Of a stretch of DNA of 12,779 bases, positions 6,509 to 12,779 are shown piece after piece. Origin of the DNA: Pseudomonadota bacterium (GTDB taxonomy: Bacteria; Desulfobacterota; Syntrophia; Syntrophales; UBA5619). The notes below the pieces were generated by a model. The model was not told the origin of the DNA and did no database searches. It worked only from the letters and a program-made list of their open reading frames with translations. The stretch covers positions 1 through 12,779 of the forward strand of contig JAHJXP010000009.1 in NCBI GenBank assembly GCA_018827585.1, in the 5' to 3' direction. Every line of letters starts with the position of its first letter. Position 1 is the first letter of the stretch. The position numbers were made by a program, and so were the translations under genes.

Positions 6509-7269
6509 TTCTATCCGTTTCCGATGTTCATTTCAGTTACAACAGCCGCCCTGTTCTCGACGATGTGACCTTTCACCTGGAGAAGGGGCATATCCTATGT
6601 ATCCTGGGGGTGAACGGCGCAGGCAAATCCACGCTCCTGAAGTGTCTTAACCGTATATTGAAAATCCAGCGAGGGGTGGTTTTTTTGAACGGCGAAGATA
6701 TCCGCTGCCTGCGGGGAGACGAGATCGCCCGGGGGATAGGTTATGTTCCCCAGAGATACGGAGACGAACCCCTTACCGTTTATGATGCGGTTCTACTGGG
6801 GAGAAAACCCCATATCCGCTGGGCTGCGGGCCGGAGGGACATGGAGATCGTGGAGGACATCTTGCGCCTCATGCAGCTGGAGGCGTTCGCCCTCCGGCCG
6901 GTGAATCAGTTGAGCGGGGGAGAGGCCCAGAAGGTGATGATCGCCCGGGCACTGGCCCAGGAGCCTGAGATTCTTCTGCTGGATGAGCCGCTGAGCAACC
7001 TTGATCTCAAGAACCAACTGGAAGTCATGCGCCTCCTGGGTCAGGCCGTCCGGCAGCGGGGCCTGTCGGCGATCCTGTCGGTTCACGACTTGAACCTGGC
7101 TTTGCGCTTTGCCGATCTTTTTCTGCTTTTGAAGAACGGAAGAGTGCATACTTTTGCCGGGCGGGAAGCCATTTCTCCGGAGGTAATTGAAGACGTTTAT
7201 GGAGTCCCCGTCATTCTCCAGGAAGTCCAGGGATACCCGGTGATGGTTGCCCTGGATCAATTTTCCTGA
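6505..7269 (+). CDS. ABC transporter ATP-binding protein (FepC/BtuD type)
   Basis: 254 residues, cytoplasmic motor of the adjacent permease. All ABC motifs are intact: aromatic Y12, Walker A GVNGAGKST (35-43), Q-loop YVPQ, signature LSGGEAQKV, Walker B ILLLDEP, D-loop SNLDL and H-loop SVHDLN. The C-terminus (VYGVPVILQEVQGYPVMVAL) is typical of the family. ATG 6505 overlaps the permease stop (ATGA), implying translational coupling. The same fold and ending occur in the truncated ATPase at the window start, so the region carries two separate class II importers. Confidence 0.93.
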   Translation: MILSVSDVHFSYNSRPVLDDVTFHLEKGHILCILGVNGAGKSTLLKCLNRILKIQRGVVFLNGEDIRCLRGDEIARGIGYVPQRYGDEPLTVYDAVLLGRKPHIRWAAGRRDMEIVEDILRLMQLEAFALRPVNQLSGGEAQKVMIARALAQEPEILLLDEPLSNLDLKNQLEVMRLLGQAVRQRGLSAILSVHDLNLALRFADLFLLLKNGRVHTFAGREAISPEVIEDVYGVPVILQEVQGYPVMVALDQFS

Positions 7270-7290
7270 TCGGCTGTAAAAGGAAGAAAG

Positions 7291-8409
7291 ATGAATAATA
7301 TAAAAAACATCATTGTACTGGCTTTGATCCTTGTTCTGGCATGTTTTGGGCCGTTGGCGGCGGAAGGCGCGGAGAAGATGCGGATCACGGACGCCGCAGG
7401 ACGTCAGGTGGAAGCGCCGCTGAATCCAAAACGGCTGCTTGCCATCGGACCCGGGTCCCTGCGCATGATCTGTTATTTGGAGGGGACCGACCGCGTGGTG
7501 GGAGTCGAGGCTTTTGAAAAAAGCCAGCCCGTCGGCCGGCCTTACATATTGGCCAATCCGGAGCTGAACAAGCTGTCGCCCATCGGCCCGGGCGGTCCGG
7601 CCAGCATAAACAGGGAGCCGGACCTGGAGGCGGTACTGCGCGTTTCCCCGGAGGTCATTTTTGTCGTTTCCATGGAAGCTGCCAAAGCAGAAGCGCTGCA
7701 GAAAAAGCTGGGGATACCCGTGGTGATTCTTTCCTATGGGAGCGCCGGAGCGGGGACCTTCGACGAAATGGCCTATGAATCTCTCCGGGTAACGGGAAGA
7801 ATTCTGGGAAAGGAAAACAGAGCGGAGGGAGTCATCGCCTTCATTGAAAAAGCCCGCCGTGAGCTGCTTGGGAGAACTGAAAAGGTAAAAGAAGACCGGA
7901 AGCCCCGAGTCTATGCCGGCGGGATCAGCCTGCGGGGAATGCAGGGGCTCGACTCCAGTGATGCGGATTATCCCCCCCTGGCATGGGTCAATGCCAGGAA
8001 TCTTGCCCGGGAAGCAGCTCATAAGGGCCACATCTTCGTGGACAAAGAGAAGTTGCTGTCCTGGAACCCGGATTTGATTTTCGTGGATGCATGGGGCCTG
8101 AATCTGATTATGCAGGATTACCAGCGGAAACCGGATTTTTACCGGAACCTCAAGGCGGTCCGGGAGAAAAGGATCCACATGCTCTATCCGTTCAATATGT
8201 ACTCGACCAATATCGATACTGTCGTCGCGGATGCCTATGCGGTGGGGAAAATCCTCTACCCGGATATTTTCACCGACATAGATATTGCCGAAAGGGCCGG
8301 CGCGGTTTATTCCTTTTTGCTACGACGGTCGGTTTACGGTGAATTGAAAAAGCAATTCGGAGATCTCGGGCGGGTTGTGGATATCTCGATCCCGGTGCAA
8401 ACCCCTTAA
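7291..8409 (+). CDS. Periplasmic substrate-binding protein of the FecCD-type importer
   Basis: 372 residues, class III (FepB/BtuF-like, COG0614 type) binding protein. N-terminal signal: MNNIKNIIVLALILVLAC followed by FGPLAAEGAEKM. The cysteine in VLAC could be a poor lipobox (Leu at -2 is unusual); cleavage after AEGA is the alternative. The mature protein begins RITDAAGRQVEAPLNPKRLL, then LEGTDRVVGVE, DLEAVLRVSPEVIFV and, in the second lobe, VYAGGISLRGMQGL with YPPLAWVNARNLA and WNPDLIFVDAWG. It differs clearly from the BtuF at 3302 (longer, with a 'D-x-x-G-R-x-V' opening typical of chelate/metal binders), so the two importers probably have different ligands. SD AGGAAG lies just before ATG 7291. 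It is the last gene of the operon. Confidence 0.88.
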   Translation: MNNIKNIIVLALILVLACFGPLAAEGAEKMRITDAAGRQVEAPLNPKRLLAIGPGSLRMICYLEGTDRVVGVEAFEKSQPVGRPYILANPELNKLSPIGPGGPASINREPDLEAVLRVSPEVIFVVSMEAAKAEALQKKLGIPVVILSYGSAGAGTFDEMAYESLRVTGRILGKENRAEGVIAFIEKARRELLGRTEKVKEDRKPRVYAGGISLRGMQGLDSSDADYPPLAWVNARNLAREAAHKGHIFVDKEKLLSWNPDLIFVDAWGLNLIMQDYQRKPDFYRNLKAVREKRIHMLYPFNMYSTNIDTVVADAYAVGKILYPDIFTDIDIAERAGAVYSFLLRRSVYGELKKQFGDLGRVVDISIPVQTP

Positions 8410-8458
8410 ATAAGTCCAGGCGTTGTATTTTAGATCTCTCCTTTATTATTGAATTGAT

Positions 8459-8475
8459 AAGGCATTGCCTTTTCA
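8459..8475 (+). terminator. Weak hairpin after the transporter operon
   Basis: AAGGC-ATT-GCCTT (8459-8471) followed by two more T residues. It is the only terminator-like structure I see between the binding-protein gene and the next promoter. A 5-bp stem and short T-run make it marginal. Confidence 0.25.
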
Positions 8476-8547
8476 CGGTGGGAGTATAGGGAGAAGGATC
8501 TTGTGTGTCAAGAGGCAGAGGCAACCGGCACATCCGCATAAAAAAAG

Positions 8548-8576
8548 TTGACAGTAACAGTTATTCCCGCTATACG
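8548..8576 (+). promoter_or_regulatory. Promoter of the CODH/ACS accessory operon
   Basis: Consensus TTGACA (8548-8553), a 17-base spacer and TATACG (8571-8576), with an A-tract (8540-8546) just upstream. Transcription would start near 8583. A short palindrome TAACAGTTA (8555-8563) lies in the spacer, and CGGTTAACCG (8582-8591) with a CGCGG/CCGCG stem (8580-8584/8594-8598) sits at the expected start; any of these could be regulator sites, but I recognise none. Confidence 0.65.
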
Positions 8577-8617
8577 TTCCGCGGTTAACCGATCCGCGAA
8601 GGAGATAATCGAGGGTG

Positions 8618-9388
8618 ATGAAGATAGCGATCAGCGGCAAGGGCGGAGTCGGCAAGACACTCCTGAGCGCTTTTTTGGCGCGCGCTTTTGCAGTTGACGG
8701 TTATGATGTCATCGCCATAGATGCCGACCCTGACGCCAATCTTGGGGCCTCTCTCGGTTTCCCGGATGCCGGCAAAATTGTCCCGATATCACATCTCAAG
8801 GAACTCATCCGGGAGCGCACCGGCGCCAGGCCGTCGGCCGGCGGGGCCTATTTCAAACTCAACCCCAGAGTGGACGACCTGCCTGACGAGTACTCAACCA
8901 GGCACGACGGCATCCGCCTGCTGGTTATGGGCGAGGTAAAAAGGGGCGGCGGCGGCTGCTACTGCCCGGAAAATGTCCTGCTGGGATCGCTCATGTCCCA
9001 TTTGCTCCTGGGGCGGGACGAAATAGTCATCCTGGACATGGCCGCCGGGATCGAACACCTGAGCCGGGGCACGGCAAAAGCGGTAGACCGGCTCATCATC
9101 GTGGTGGAACCGGGGCAGGCCAGCCTGGAAACGGCCCACCGGGTGAAGCAATTAGCCGGCGACATCGGCATCAAAGAACTGGCCGTTGTCGGCAACAAGG
9201 TCCGCAGCGCCGATGAAGAGGCCTATATCAGGAAGGGGACGAAGGGCCTGGACATGCTTGGCGTCATCCCTTACGACGCGGGTCTGGTCGACGCCCAGAT
9301 GCGGGGCCTGCCGATTATTCAGAGCCCGGCGATCAAGTCGTCGGTTGACGCCATTTACGCGAAACTGACTGCTCCACGGAACACATAG
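8618..9388 (+). CDS. cooC: CooC-family nickel-insertion ATPase (first copy)
   Basis: 256 residues from ATG 8618; GTG 8615 is directly upstream in frame and is better spaced from AAGGAG (8599-8604), but MKIAISGKGG is the usual family beginning. CooC is a MinD/ParA-type P-loop ATPase that helps insert nickel into the C-cluster of CO dehydrogenase. Visible here: deviant Walker A KGGVGKT (8-14) with the signature lysine K8, a DADPDANLG switch I/Walker A' region, the nickel-binding C114-Y-C116 motif after a glycine run, and LDMAAGIEHLSRG (Walker B/switch II). Length is normal. It heads an operon with the RACo-like protein and a second CooC. No CODH catalytic gene is in view; it probably lies downstream or elsewhere. 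Confidence 0.88.
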   Translation: MKIAISGKGGVGKTLLSAFLARAFAVDGYDVIAIDADPDANLGASLGFPDAGKIVPISHLKELIRERTGARPSAGGAYFKLNPRVDDLPDEYSTRHDGIRLLVMGEVKRGGGGCYCPENVLLGSLMSHLLLGRDEIVILDMAAGIEHLSRGTAKAVDRLIIVVEPGQASLETAHRVKQLAGDIGIKELAVVGNKVRSADEEAYIRKGTKGLDMLGVIPYDAGLVDAQMRGLPIIQSPAIKSSVDAIYAKLTAPRNT

Positions 9389-9515
9389 AGAGCTTGCAGA
9401 ACTATTAAAGAAAAACAAGCTGTTTCTTGAACCGGACAATGTCGCGGTCAAGACTGGCGACGGCGATACGCTGTTTTCGTGTTTGTGCGTAATCAAATGG
9501 ACAAATACAAGGTAA
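9369..9515 (+). pseudogene. Possible 3' remnant of a lost gene between cooC and the RACo gene
   Basis: A 48-codon frame, different from both neighbours, runs from after TGA 9366-9368 to TAA 9513-9515. It has no ATG, GTG or TTG near its beginning, yet reads like real protein: RELAELLKKNKLFLEPDNVA, then VKTGDGDTLFSCLCVIK. It overlaps the RACo start (9497) by 19 bases, as co-translated genes do, and the RACo gene has no Shine-Dalgarno of its own. This fits the tail of a gene whose 5' part was deleted against the cooC end. I do not recognise the family; it could also be a chance open frame. Confidence 0.3.
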
Positions 9516-11482
9516 CCTTTCATCCGAGCGGGAGGAGCATCTCCGTCGATGAGGGAGAAAATCTCCTCCAGGCGGCGATGGAGGCGGGGGTGCATATCAA
9601 CGCCTCCTGCGGCGGCAGCACAACCTGCGGGAAGTGTAAGATCAAGATCGCCGGCGGCGCCGCCGATTCCCCGATGCACCCCAAGCTTTCACCCGCAGAG
9701 TACGAAGAAGGATATCGTCTGGCCTGCCTGACCTCGATCAGGGGGGATCTGAATGTGGAAATCCCGCCGGAATCGCAGGTGGACAAAGCGGCGCTTGCCC
9801 TGAAAGGCGACCGGGAACAGGCCTCCTACCTTCTCTCTCCCAAGGACATTTACCAGCTTGTTCAGGGATGGGACGTCGATCCCACGGTTTTTAAAATACA
9901 TGTGGAGATGGACCCGCCCACCCTCGAAGACAATGTAAGCGATCTGACGCGTCTTATCACCGCCATAAACCGCCAGCACGGCATTAACGGGATTTCCACC
10001 GACTTCCGGGTCATCATGAAATTGAGCCGCATCCTCAGGGAGGCGGGTTGGAAGGTGACCGTAACGCTCGTTCTCACGCGGAAGGGTTACAAGTTGATAA
10101 ATGTCGAGCCGGAAGCCGACAGCCGGCAAAACTATTCCATCGTCGTCGACATCGGCACCACCACCATTTTCGGTCAACTGCTCAATCTCAACGAATGCAA
10201 GGTGGTCGCCTGTCCAGACGGCATCTGTGACGGGACGAGGCTCTTCGCCCTGGCGGAGGCGTCCGACTACAACGCCCAGATCAGTTTCGGAGAAGACGTT
10301 ATCATCCGCATCGTGTACGCCCAGAAGCCCGGCGGCCTGAAAAAAATGCAGGAAACGGTCGTCGGCACCATCAACGGCATCATCGAAGAATTGCTGGGGA
10401 TGAGCCGCATCGACCGTTCCCTGATCTCCCATATGGTCGTGGCGGGCAACACCACCATGACGCAGTTGTTCCTGGGCATCGATCCCAAGTACATCCGCGA
10501 GGCGCCCTACGTTCCCACCGCCCACTTCATCCCGCCCGTCCGGGCCGTACATCTGGGGATAAATCTCGGCGAGCATGTGCATGTTTATACCTTCCCCATG
10601 GTCGCCAGTTACGTGGGCGGCGACATTGTGGCGGGGGTCCTGGGATCGGGCATCTTTCAGCGCGAAGCCCTGACCCTCTACATGGACATCGGCACCAACG
10701 GCGAGATCGTCCTGGGCAACAAGGACTGGCTTGCCAGCGTTTCCTGTTCCGCAGGACCGGCCTTTGAAGGGGCGGGGATCAAATTCGGGATGCGGGCGAC
10801 CAGCGGCGCCATCGAAGAGGTGAGCATCAACCCCCACACGTACGAACCCATGATCCTGACCATAGGCATGGTCAAACCCATCGGCATCTGCGGCTCCGGG
10901 TTGATCGACGCCGTGGCGGAACTTATCGAGACCGGCCTCATCGATCAGAACGGCAAGTTCCGCCTGGATGGCGCCACCGAACGGGTGCGGAAGGGACCGG
11001 ACGGTTACGAATACGTCCTGGCCCGCAAAGAGGAAACGCGCATCAACGATGATATTGTCCTGACGGAAATCGACATCGGCAACCTGATCCGCACCAAGGC
11101 CGCCATCTATGCCGGCTGCAAGGTGCTGCTCGACAGCGTCGGCCTGAGCTTCCGCGAATTGGACCAGGTGATCATCGCCGGCGGCTTCGGCCGTCATCTC
11201 GATCTGGAAAAGGCGATGTTCATCGGCCTTTTGCCCGAACTGGAGATCGGCAAATTCATCTTCGTCGGCAACGGCTCCCTCCTGGGCGCAAGGTTGCTTT
11301 CCTTCTCGCAGGCCCTTCTCAAAGAGGCGGAACGCATATCGCTGATGATGACCAATCTCGAATTAAGCAATCATAACGGTTTTATGAACGAATTTATGGC
11401 CGCCATGTTCCTGCCCCATACGGATGCAGAGGCATTCCCCCGGGTGCAGGAGCGTCTGCGGCTCAAAAAGAAGGCGGCTTGA
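9497..11482 (+). CDS. acsV: RACo/AcsV-like reductive activator of the corrinoid iron-sulfur protein
   Basis: 661 residues. Such proteins reduce the Co(II) form of the corrinoid protein (AcsCD) back to active Co(I), using ATP and an N-terminal [2Fe-2S] cluster. The ferredoxin domain (about 1-95) has C38-x5-C44-x2-C47 and C77. A linker and middle region follow, then an ASKHA-type ATPase: DIGTTT at 218-223, VVAGNTTMTQ, a second MDIGTNGEIVLG near 396-407, SAGPAFEGAGIKFGMRA, GICGSGLIDA and AGGFGRHLDLEKA (561 on). Length matches the family. Start: ATG 9497 gives the family-like MDKYKVTFHPSG; GTG 9479 and 9485 are in frame but none has an SD, so translation may be coupled to upstream reading. It sits between two CooC-like genes and shortly before acsD, the context expected for AcsV/RACo. 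Confidence 0.88.
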   Translation: MDKYKVTFHPSGRSISVDEGENLLQAAMEAGVHINASCGGSTTCGKCKIKIAGGAADSPMHPKLSPAEYEEGYRLACLTSIRGDLNVEIPPESQVDKAALALKGDREQASYLLSPKDIYQLVQGWDVDPTVFKIHVEMDPPTLEDNVSDLTRLITAINRQHGINGISTDFRVIMKLSRILREAGWKVTVTLVLTRKGYKLINVEPEADSRQNYSIVVDIGTTTIFGQLLNLNECKVVACPDGICDGTRLFALAEASDYNAQISFGEDVIIRIVYAQKPGGLKKMQETVVGTINGIIEELLGMSRIDRSLISHMVVAGNTTMTQLFLGIDPKYIREAPYVPTAHFIPPVRAVHLGINLGEHVHVYTFPMVASYVGGDIVAGVLGSGIFQREALTLYMDIGTNGEIVLGNKDWLASVSCSAGPAFEGAGIKFGMRATSGAIEEVSINPHTYEPMILTIGMVKPIGICGSGLIDAVAELIETGLIDQNGKFRLDGATERVRKGPDGYEYVLARKEETRINDDIVLTEIDIGNLIRTKAAIYAGCKVLLDSVGLSFRELDQVIIAGGFGRHLDLEKAMFIGLLPELEIGKFIFVGNGSLLGARLLSFSQALLKEAERISLMMTNLELSNHNGFMNEFMAAMFLPHTDAEAFPRVQERLRLKKKAA

Positions 11483-11486
11483 GCAA

Positions 11487-12233
11487 ATGGGCTTTACCAT
11501 CGCAGTTTCGGGAAAAGGCGGCACGGGAAAAACGACTTTTGCAGGCATGATCATCCGTTACCTGCTCGAAAAAAGGAAAGGGCCCGTCCTGGCGGTCGAC
11601 GCCGACGCCAATGCGAATCTCAACGAAGTATTGGGCATCGATCTCAAAGGAACCATCGGGGAGATGCGGGAACTGATGAAGGAAGAAGTTCCCGCGGGCA
11701 TGACCAAGGACGTGTGGTTTGAATACAAGGTGCAGGAGGCGCTCACGGAGGCGAAGGGATTCGATCTTCTGGCCATGGGACGCCCGGAGGGCGCCGGCTG
11801 CTATTGCGCGGCCAACACCCTCGCCAGAAAGTACATTGATCTTCTCACCGGCAATTACCCCTATGTGGTTATCGACAACGAGGCGGGGATGGAGCATTTC
11901 AGCCGCCTGACGACGCAGGATGTGGACCTGCTCTTTATCCTGTCCGATTCCAGCCGCCGCAGCATCATCACGGCCGGGAGGATCCGCGACCTCATAAAGG
12001 AGCTCAAATCAAACATCGCGAAGGATGTCCTGGTGCTCAACGGCGTGACGGGGCCCCTGGAGGAAGACGTAGCGGAAGAAATCCGGCAGAACAATCTCGC
12101 CCTGGCGGGCGTTATACCTGATTGCGGGGAAATCAGACGCTATGACCGCAGTGGAATGCCCACCTTCAATCTTCCCTCTTCGGTCCCCGCGGTGCAGGCG
12201 GCCTGGCGTATTTTTGACCAATATATTTTATGA
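11487..12233 (+). CDS. Second CooC/AcsF-like ATPase
   Basis: 248 residues from ATG 11487, 4 bases after the RACo-like gene; an in-frame ATG at 11424 would only add RACo-overlapping shadow sequence. Same fold as the first copy: deviant Walker A KGGTGKTT (10-17), DADANANLNEVLG, the C105-Y-C107 pair preceded by EGAG, and IDNEAGMEHFSRLTTQDVD. It differs in the middle (GEMRELMKEEVPAGMTK), has a shorter insertion before the CxC, and lacks the glycine run. In acetogens two such ATPases occur (CooC for CODH, AcsF for acetyl-CoA synthase); I infer that this copy serves ACS or shares the job. It is close to acsD, supporting an AcsF-like role, but sequence alone does not separate the two subfamilies. 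Confidence 0.85.
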   Translation: MGFTIAVSGKGGTGKTTFAGMIIRYLLEKRKGPVLAVDADANANLNEVLGIDLKGTIGEMRELMKEEVPAGMTKDVWFEYKVQEALTEAKGFDLLAMGRPEGAGCYCAANTLARKYIDLLTGNYPYVVIDNEAGMEHFSRLTTQDVDLLFILSDSSRRSIITAGRIRDLIKELKSNIAKDVLVLNGVTGPLEEDVAEEIRQNNLALAGVIPDCGEIRRYDRSGMPTFNLPSSVPAVQAAWRIFDQYIL

Positions 12234-12254
12234 CGGCAAAAGAAATGCAACCAC

Positions 12255-12269
12255 AGCGTGGCGCTTTTT
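12255..12269 (+). terminator. Small hairpin with T5, possible attenuator
   Basis: AGCG-TGG-CGCT (12255-12265) followed by TTTTT overlapping its end (12265-12269). A 4-bp stem is weak; at most it lowers read-through between the second CooC-like gene and the small gene. Confidence 0.2.
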
Positions 12270-12299
12270 ACTCCATTAATATCTTAGAGGAAGGAAGGG

Positions 12300-12470
12300 A
12301 TGGTTATGTCTGAACAGCAGCTTGAAGAAAAGGCCTCTTTTGATGGGAAAAAGGTGAAAGTCATCGGACCGACCTACGAAGAGGGGAAGCCGGAAAAGGC
12401 CTGCGATTGGCGGAAAAAATTACAGACCAGGGAAGAGATGCTCAACTATCTGAATGTCGGCGTTCGCTGA
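12300..12470 (+). CDS. Small unrecognised protein upstream of acsD
   Basis: 56 residues, ATG 12300 to TGA 12468-12470. A purine-rich AGAGGAAGGAAGGG run directly upstream provides the SD; ATG 12306 (third codon) is also possible. The protein is hydrophilic and strongly charged, with no signal peptide or membrane segment. It contains VKVIGPTYEEGKPEKACDW and ends TREEMLNYLNVGVR, with a single cysteine (C35). It does not match a family I know. The strong SD, protein-like composition and place between the second CooC-like gene and acsD make it a likely real gene, perhaps an accessory factor of the CODH/ACS complex; that role is only inferred from position. Confidence 0.7.
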   Translation: MVMSEQQLEEKASFDGKKVKVIGPTYEEGKPEKACDWRKKLQTREEMLNYLNVGVR

Positions 12471-12515
12471 GCCGCAGGCGCCGCGAGGCAACAGAACAAG
12501 CTTCCGGATTTCTTA

Positions 12516-12530
12516 GCTTGACGCTCAAGC
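12516..12530 (+). repeat. 6-bp hairpin in the acsD leader
   Basis: GCTTGA-CGC-TCAAGC, perfect stem with a 3-base loop, 30 bases before the acsD start codon. No T-run follows. It may mark an RNA-processing or stability site that sets expression of acsD apart from the upstream genes. Confidence 0.35.
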
Positions 12531-12560
12531 GACCGCTAACTACGAGGGAGGAAAAGACAA

Positions 12561-12779
12561 ATGGCATTTGCAATACCGAAAACGACCTATACCGGAAAGA
12601 TCAGAGAAATAGCGTTGGGCAAAGGGCCCAAGTCCCTGACGGTGGGGGGCGAGACTTCCTACCCCTTTCATCTTTTCGAGGGGGAGATGCCGCACGCCCC
12701 GCGCATTGCCGTCGAGGTTTACGACACGCCGCCGGAAGACTGGGCGGATGCCGCATTGGAACCATACAAGGATGTCGTC
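12561..12779 (+). CDS. acsD: Corrinoid iron-sulfur protein small subunit (CODH/ACS delta subunit), 3'-truncated
   Basis: The first 73 residues are visible; the gene continues past the window end. AcsD pairs with AcsC; together they carry the methyl group from methyltetrahydrofolate to acetyl-CoA synthase on a corrinoid cofactor. The start resembles known AcsD/CdhD N-termini: a short lead, IREIALGKGPKSLTVGGE, then YPFHLFEGEMPHAPRIAVEV and DTPPEDW. The 'PFH-x-FEGE' and 'E-V-x-D' patterns are characteristic. A good GGAGG (12547-12551) precedes ATG 12561. Its presence identifies the operon as Wood-Ljungdahl and explains why corrinoid and nickel functions cluster here. Confidence 0.88.
   Translation, partial: MAFAIPKTTYTGKIREIALGKGPKSLTVGGETSYPFHLFEGEMPHAPRIAVEVYDTPPEDWADAALEPYKDVV

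Noticed and set aside
6793..8178. Minus-strand open frame (461 codons) across the ATPase and binding-protein genes
   Set aside because: It spans two clear + strand genes and their junction and shows no protein family features.
9689..11197. Long minus-strand open frame (502 codons) opposite the RACo-like gene
   Set aside because: Shadow of a well-supported gene; composition rich in D, G, H and V with no domain.
12230..12313. 27-residue micro-ORF starting at ATG 12230, overlapping the stop of the second CooC-like gene
   Set aside because: No SD, very short, crosses a terminator-like hairpin and overlaps the better-supported 56-residue gene in another frame.
1..12779. CRISPR arrays, tRNA or rRNA genes, transposase genes
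   Set aside because: None seen by reading: no regularly spaced repeats, no tRNA-like cloverleaf or rRNA signatures, no transposase-like frame.

Overview
The window looks like part of the chromosome of a Gram-negative anaerobe that runs the Wood-Ljungdahl (acetyl-CoA) pathway. Outer-membrane receptor and TonB genes show two membranes. Two CooC-type ATPases, a corrinoid-protein reactivating ferredoxin and the start of the corrinoid iron-sulfur protein small subunit (acsD) show CO dehydrogenase/acetyl-CoA synthase metabolism. A GC-rich Desulfobacterota (deltaproteobacterial, for example syntroph-like) source fits best; this is inference, since no rRNA or marker gene is present. All convincing genes lie on the + strand.

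Region 1 (1-4189) is a corrinoid-uptake block. The first 161 bases are the 3' end of an ABC transporter ATPase gene whose stop codon lies inside a cobalamin riboswitch. Next come a BtuB-like TonB-dependent receptor, a TonB protein and a BtuF-like periplasmic binding protein. Region 2 (4190-4778) has no recognisable gene. It holds an AT-rich patch bracketed by an 11-bp inverted repeat, a strong 9-bp hairpin, and a promoter overlapped by a GTGTTAC-N13-GTAACAC dyad that matches the NikR operator described for deltaproteobacteria.

Region 3 (4779-8409) is a tightly overlapping operon: an FmdE-family protein with a C-terminal zinc finger, a FecCD-type permease, its ATPase and a periplasmic binding protein. 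By family alone this would be called iron or cobalamin transport, but the NikR-like operator argues for nickel. Region 4 (8548-12779) starts with a clear sigma-70-type promoter. It encodes a first CooC-like nickel-insertion ATPase, a RACo/AcsV-like [2Fe-2S] ASKHA protein, a second CooC/AcsF-like ATPase, an unrecognised 56-residue protein, and the 5' end of acsD, which runs off the window.

Read together, the window is a cofactor-supply island for CODH/ACS. It covers corrinoid import under B12 riboswitch control, probable nickel import under NikR control, nickel insertion (CooC), and reductive reactivation of the corrinoid protein (RACo), placed directly upstream of the structural genes. The points most worth checking are the NikR-FmdE-FecCD link, the riboswitch embedded in a coding sequence, a gene-remnant-like ORF between cooC and the RACo gene, and the small protein before acsD.
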